This document shows, in pieces, positions 31,157-33,088 of a DNA stretch of 33,088 nt. The notes under the pieces are model-generated. The model was not told where the DNA came from and ran no database searches. It saw only the letters and a program-made list of their open reading frames with translations. Each line of letters starts with the position of its first letter. The stretch's first letter is position 1. Source of the DNA: Candidatus Cloacimonadota bacterium (GTDB lineage: Bacteria > Cloacimonadota > Cloacimonadia > Cloacimonadales > Cloacimonadaceae); NCBI GenBank assembly GCA_029565595.1, contig JAKQNV010000037.1:1-33088 (forward strand). Reading direction: 5' to 3'. The position numbers and the translations under genes are program-made.

Positions 31157-32635
31157 ATGAGAACAAGAAGTACTAGAATCCTACATCAAATGCAAAGAGT
31201 ACTCATACTTATTATAATGACAGTGTGTTTCTTCTTGGTCGGTTGCAATTCTTGCAGCACAAATCCCAAAACCGGTTCTATATCCGGAAAAGTGATCCTG
31301 ATTAATGATACTGGAAATCCACAACAAGATCCTGTTGATTTTTCCGGAGTCACGGTCGCCGTTTATGAATTGGCGCAACTGGACACTTCATTGGTAAGAC
31401 TCAACCATAAATATCCCCAGAGCGGTATTCCAATTAACCAGGAGACGGAATTTGACCACCGCGAGTTTGATCCAATAACAACCGTTACTACGGATGCGGA
31501 GGGGATATTTATTATTGAGAATTTAAATGCCGGTGAATATAACGTCGTGACTACAAAAGAAGGGTGGTCAGTTAAATACGTTTATTCAGTTCTTGTAAAT
31601 GAGGGCAGTGAAGTTAGCTTACCGAATATTCAGATGTATGGAGCAATCTATATAAGCCAGTTTGTAGCCGATCCCATTATATTTAAAACTGATAGAATGT
31701 ATGTTTTTTCTGAAGATACTAATGTATATGGAGATGTACAAATAGAAGCGGGCTCTCATATGGTTGTAACCCCAGGCAAAACAGCTCGTTTTTATGGCAA
31801 CATTAGCTGCCCAGATGCTGGTTGGTGGAGAGTGGACACATATTATTCTATCTATTCAACACAGATGATCAACATTGAACATGCCAACTATTATTATGCA
31901 CTAATATTTTATAACGCTTCATGCACCGTGAAGAATATGCTTGCCTGCCATGCTGAAAACGCCATCATAGTTAATTCTGAAATAGTTGCGCTTAATCATT
32001 GTTATTTCAAGAATAATGGTTTGAGTGTGGAAGTCAGTCAAGCAAATACGACGATATCTAATACTGTTTTCAAAAGTGGGTATGGTATTGCTGTACGGGC
32101 ACGTCCTTTCGGAAATCCAGTCTCGATTAACCATAGTATATTTGCATATAACAGCACTGGGATTGATCTTATATCACAGTCATCGATTATAGAAAATTGC
32201 TACTTTTTGAATAATGATCGTGCTGTAGTCAGTCAGGAATCTCATGGATCGATTCAGCATTGCGAATTTGACAGAAACAACTTTGATATATCTATTGCAA
32301 CATCATGTTACAATGTGGTATACAATGATTTCTACTATAGTACCTATAAATCAGTAGTTCCGGGCTCTTTCAGCCAAACAGAACAAACAATTGTCAATAA
32401 TAACAACTTCTTCGCCACAGACGATGTATTCATCTCTATACGGAGTGAGCGAACTCCTTATTCAACAGTGTACCAAGATCTTGATGCAACCAATAATTAT
32501 TGGCTGCCTAATGACATAGATTCATATATTCTTGATGCCGGTGATAACTTCCTATATCCTAATGCTCCCTGTCCCAGATCAATCATATATATTCCGAAAA
32601 GAATATCAATGGTGTTAACGGCTGGAATCCAGTAA
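31157..32635 (+). CDS. Lipoprotein with carboxypeptidase-regulatory-like domain and right-handed beta-helix
   Basis: A 492-aa protein. The signal peptide ends in the lipobox LVGC (Cys30), so the mature protein is lipidated. A carboxypeptidase-regulatory-like beta-sandwich follows (about 36-155: GSISGKVILIND..TTDAEGIFIIENLNAGEYNVVTTKEGW). A parallel beta-helix then runs to about 450, with repeated turns such as NASCTVKNMLACHAENAIIVNSEIVALNHCYFKNN and SSIIENCYFLNNDRAVVSQ, as in NosD/pectate-lyase-like proteins. GTGAGGT precedes the ATG. Base composition drops to clearly AT-rich relative to gatD 60 nt upstream, with codons such as ATA, AAT and TTA common. This suggests different ancestry for this segment. 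Carbohydrate binding or processing is plausible, but no catalytic residues are evident. Confidence 0.8.
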   Translation: MRTRSTRILHQMQRVLILIIMTVCFFLVGCNSCSTNPKTGSISGKVILINDTGNPQQDPVDFSGVTVAVYELAQLDTSLVRLNHKYPQSGIPINQETEFDHREFDPITTVTTDAEGIFIIENLNAGEYNVVTTKEGWSVKYVYSVLVNEGSEVSLPNIQMYGAIYISQFVADPIIFKTDRMYVFSEDTNVYGDVQIEAGSHMVVTPGKTARFYGNISCPDAGWWRVDTYYSIYSTQMINIEHANYYYALIFYNASCTVKNMLACHAENAIIVNSEIVALNHCYFKNNGLSVEVSQANTTISNTVFKSGYGIAVRARPFGNPVSINHSIFAYNSTGIDLISQSSIIENCYFLNNDRAVVSQESHGSIQHCEFDRNNFDISIATSCYNVVYNDFYYSTYKSVVPGSFSQTEQTIVNNNNFFATDDVFISIRSERTPYSTVYQDLDATNNYWLPNDIDSYILDAGDNFLYPNAPCPRSIIYIPKRISMVLTAGIQ

Positions 32636-32706
32636 GCTGTGTCACACAAATAGCAGATATTTAAAAGCACGCCCATGCGATATTTAGATAAATATTGTAA
32701 TAATAT

Positions 32707-33088
32707 ATGATAAATAAAAAATTAATAAGATCCATATATGACATTGTTCCGAGCTACTACAAGGAGGGACATACTTATAGAAAATATTATAACTTAGCCC
32801 AAAGAAACGATTACTTGACGAGAGAAGAATTTGATAGAGTGCAGCTGCGTCATTTAACGGGAATATTGCGGTACGCTTCTATCCATGTCCCATACTATTC
32901 AAGATTGTTTAAGGATATTCGATTCCATATCGATAAAGTAGATTCCCTAAATTGTATGAAGGATATACCCATTACGTGCAAGGAGCAAGTTCAAGAGAAT
33001 CTAAGAGATTTTCAATCCAAGATCTACCCATCATCCCGAATCAGAGCTATATACTCAGGTGGATCGACAGGAATACCGGCCGAATATC
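32707..33088 (+). CDS. PaaK/CapK-like adenylate-forming enzyme, N-terminal part (truncated by window edge)
   Basis: Missing from the ORF track because it runs off the right edge. ATG 32707 opens MINKKLIRSIYDIVPSYYK and stays open for 127 codons. It contains LRHLTGILRYASIHVPYYSRLF, the typical N-terminal helix of phenylacetate-CoA-ligase/CapK/coenzyme-F390-synthetase relatives. It then has AIYSGGSTGIPAEY, the ATP-binding 'TSGSTGxP' loop. Family members activate carboxylic acids as adenylates; CapK-type versions occur in capsule and polysaccharide clusters. It is AT-rich like the preceding lipoprotein gene and 71 nt downstream of it, so both may belong to one surface-glycan segment. The ribosome site is poor. 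Confidence 0.82.
   Translation, partial: MINKKLIRSIYDIVPSYYKEGHTYRKYYNLAQRNDYLTREEFDRVQLRHLTGILRYASIHVPYYSRLFKDIRFHIDKVDSLNCMKDIPITCKEQVQENLRDFQSKIYPSSRIRAIYSGGSTGIPAEY

Overview
The window looks like chromosomal DNA from a Gram-negative bacterium of the FCB group. My best guess is the Cloacimonadota (Cloacimonas-like). This is inferred from gene content, not from a database search: outer-membrane barrels with aromatic C-termini, a gingipain-like C25 protein and a propeller protein that both end in a 'YPNPF' FlgD-like/type IX-type domain, a PaaK/CapK-like ligase, and an archaeal-type GatD/GatE amidotransferase. Most genes are GC-rich and on the + strand. The last ~2 kb is visibly AT-rich.

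Layout. (1) 1-4511: the 3' end of an outer-membrane barrel gene, a second barrel, a periplasmic 5'-nucleotidase-like phosphoesterase and a flavodoxin, tightly packed as one operon. (2) 4574-5328 (-): an unrecognised 190-aa protein preceded by a 53-aa small ORF that is absent from the ORF track but has a very good ribosome binding site. (3) 5575-6339: a RibD_C/DHFR-fold reductase. (4) 6459-10014: a striking hairpin repeat, then tyrS, an M50 protease and glnA. (5) 10078-15534: an 1818-aa secreted multidomain C25-family protein closed by a clear terminator. (6) 15742-22423: a second, diverged hairpin repeat, then a four-gene chain coupled by start/stop overlaps (a deacetylase-like protein with degenerate catalytic motifs, a GT-B glycosyltransferase, a WecA/MraY-family glycosyl-1-phosphate transferase and a propeller protein). 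This chain probably serves cell-surface polysaccharide. (7) 22426-24506 (-): asd and an M20 amidohydrolase overlapping by ATGA. (8) 24620-26617: tRNA-Arg(CCU) and an RNase II/R-type exoribonuclease. (9) 26716-31096: a third hairpin repeat, then gatE, a GxxExxY gene bracketed by inverted repeats, and gatD. (10) 31157-33088: an AT-rich beta-helix lipoprotein and the start of a PaaK/CapK-like adenylate-forming enzyme, cut by the window edge.

The most unusual content is in the repeats. Three intergenic loci each carry three 11-nt units facing three inverted 11-nt units. Two are near-perfect 32-bp hairpins whose outer arms differ by a compensatory change, and each lies upstream of a CTTGACA-type promoter. 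The gatE-gatD pair has been invaded twice: by a ~104-bp palindromic element read through in frame inside gatE, and by a ~485-bp inverted-repeat-bounded GxxExxY cassette whose left repeat now encodes the gatE C-terminus, while a repeat copy also duplicates the gatD start region.

No CRISPR array, rRNA, IS transposase or integrase was seen.
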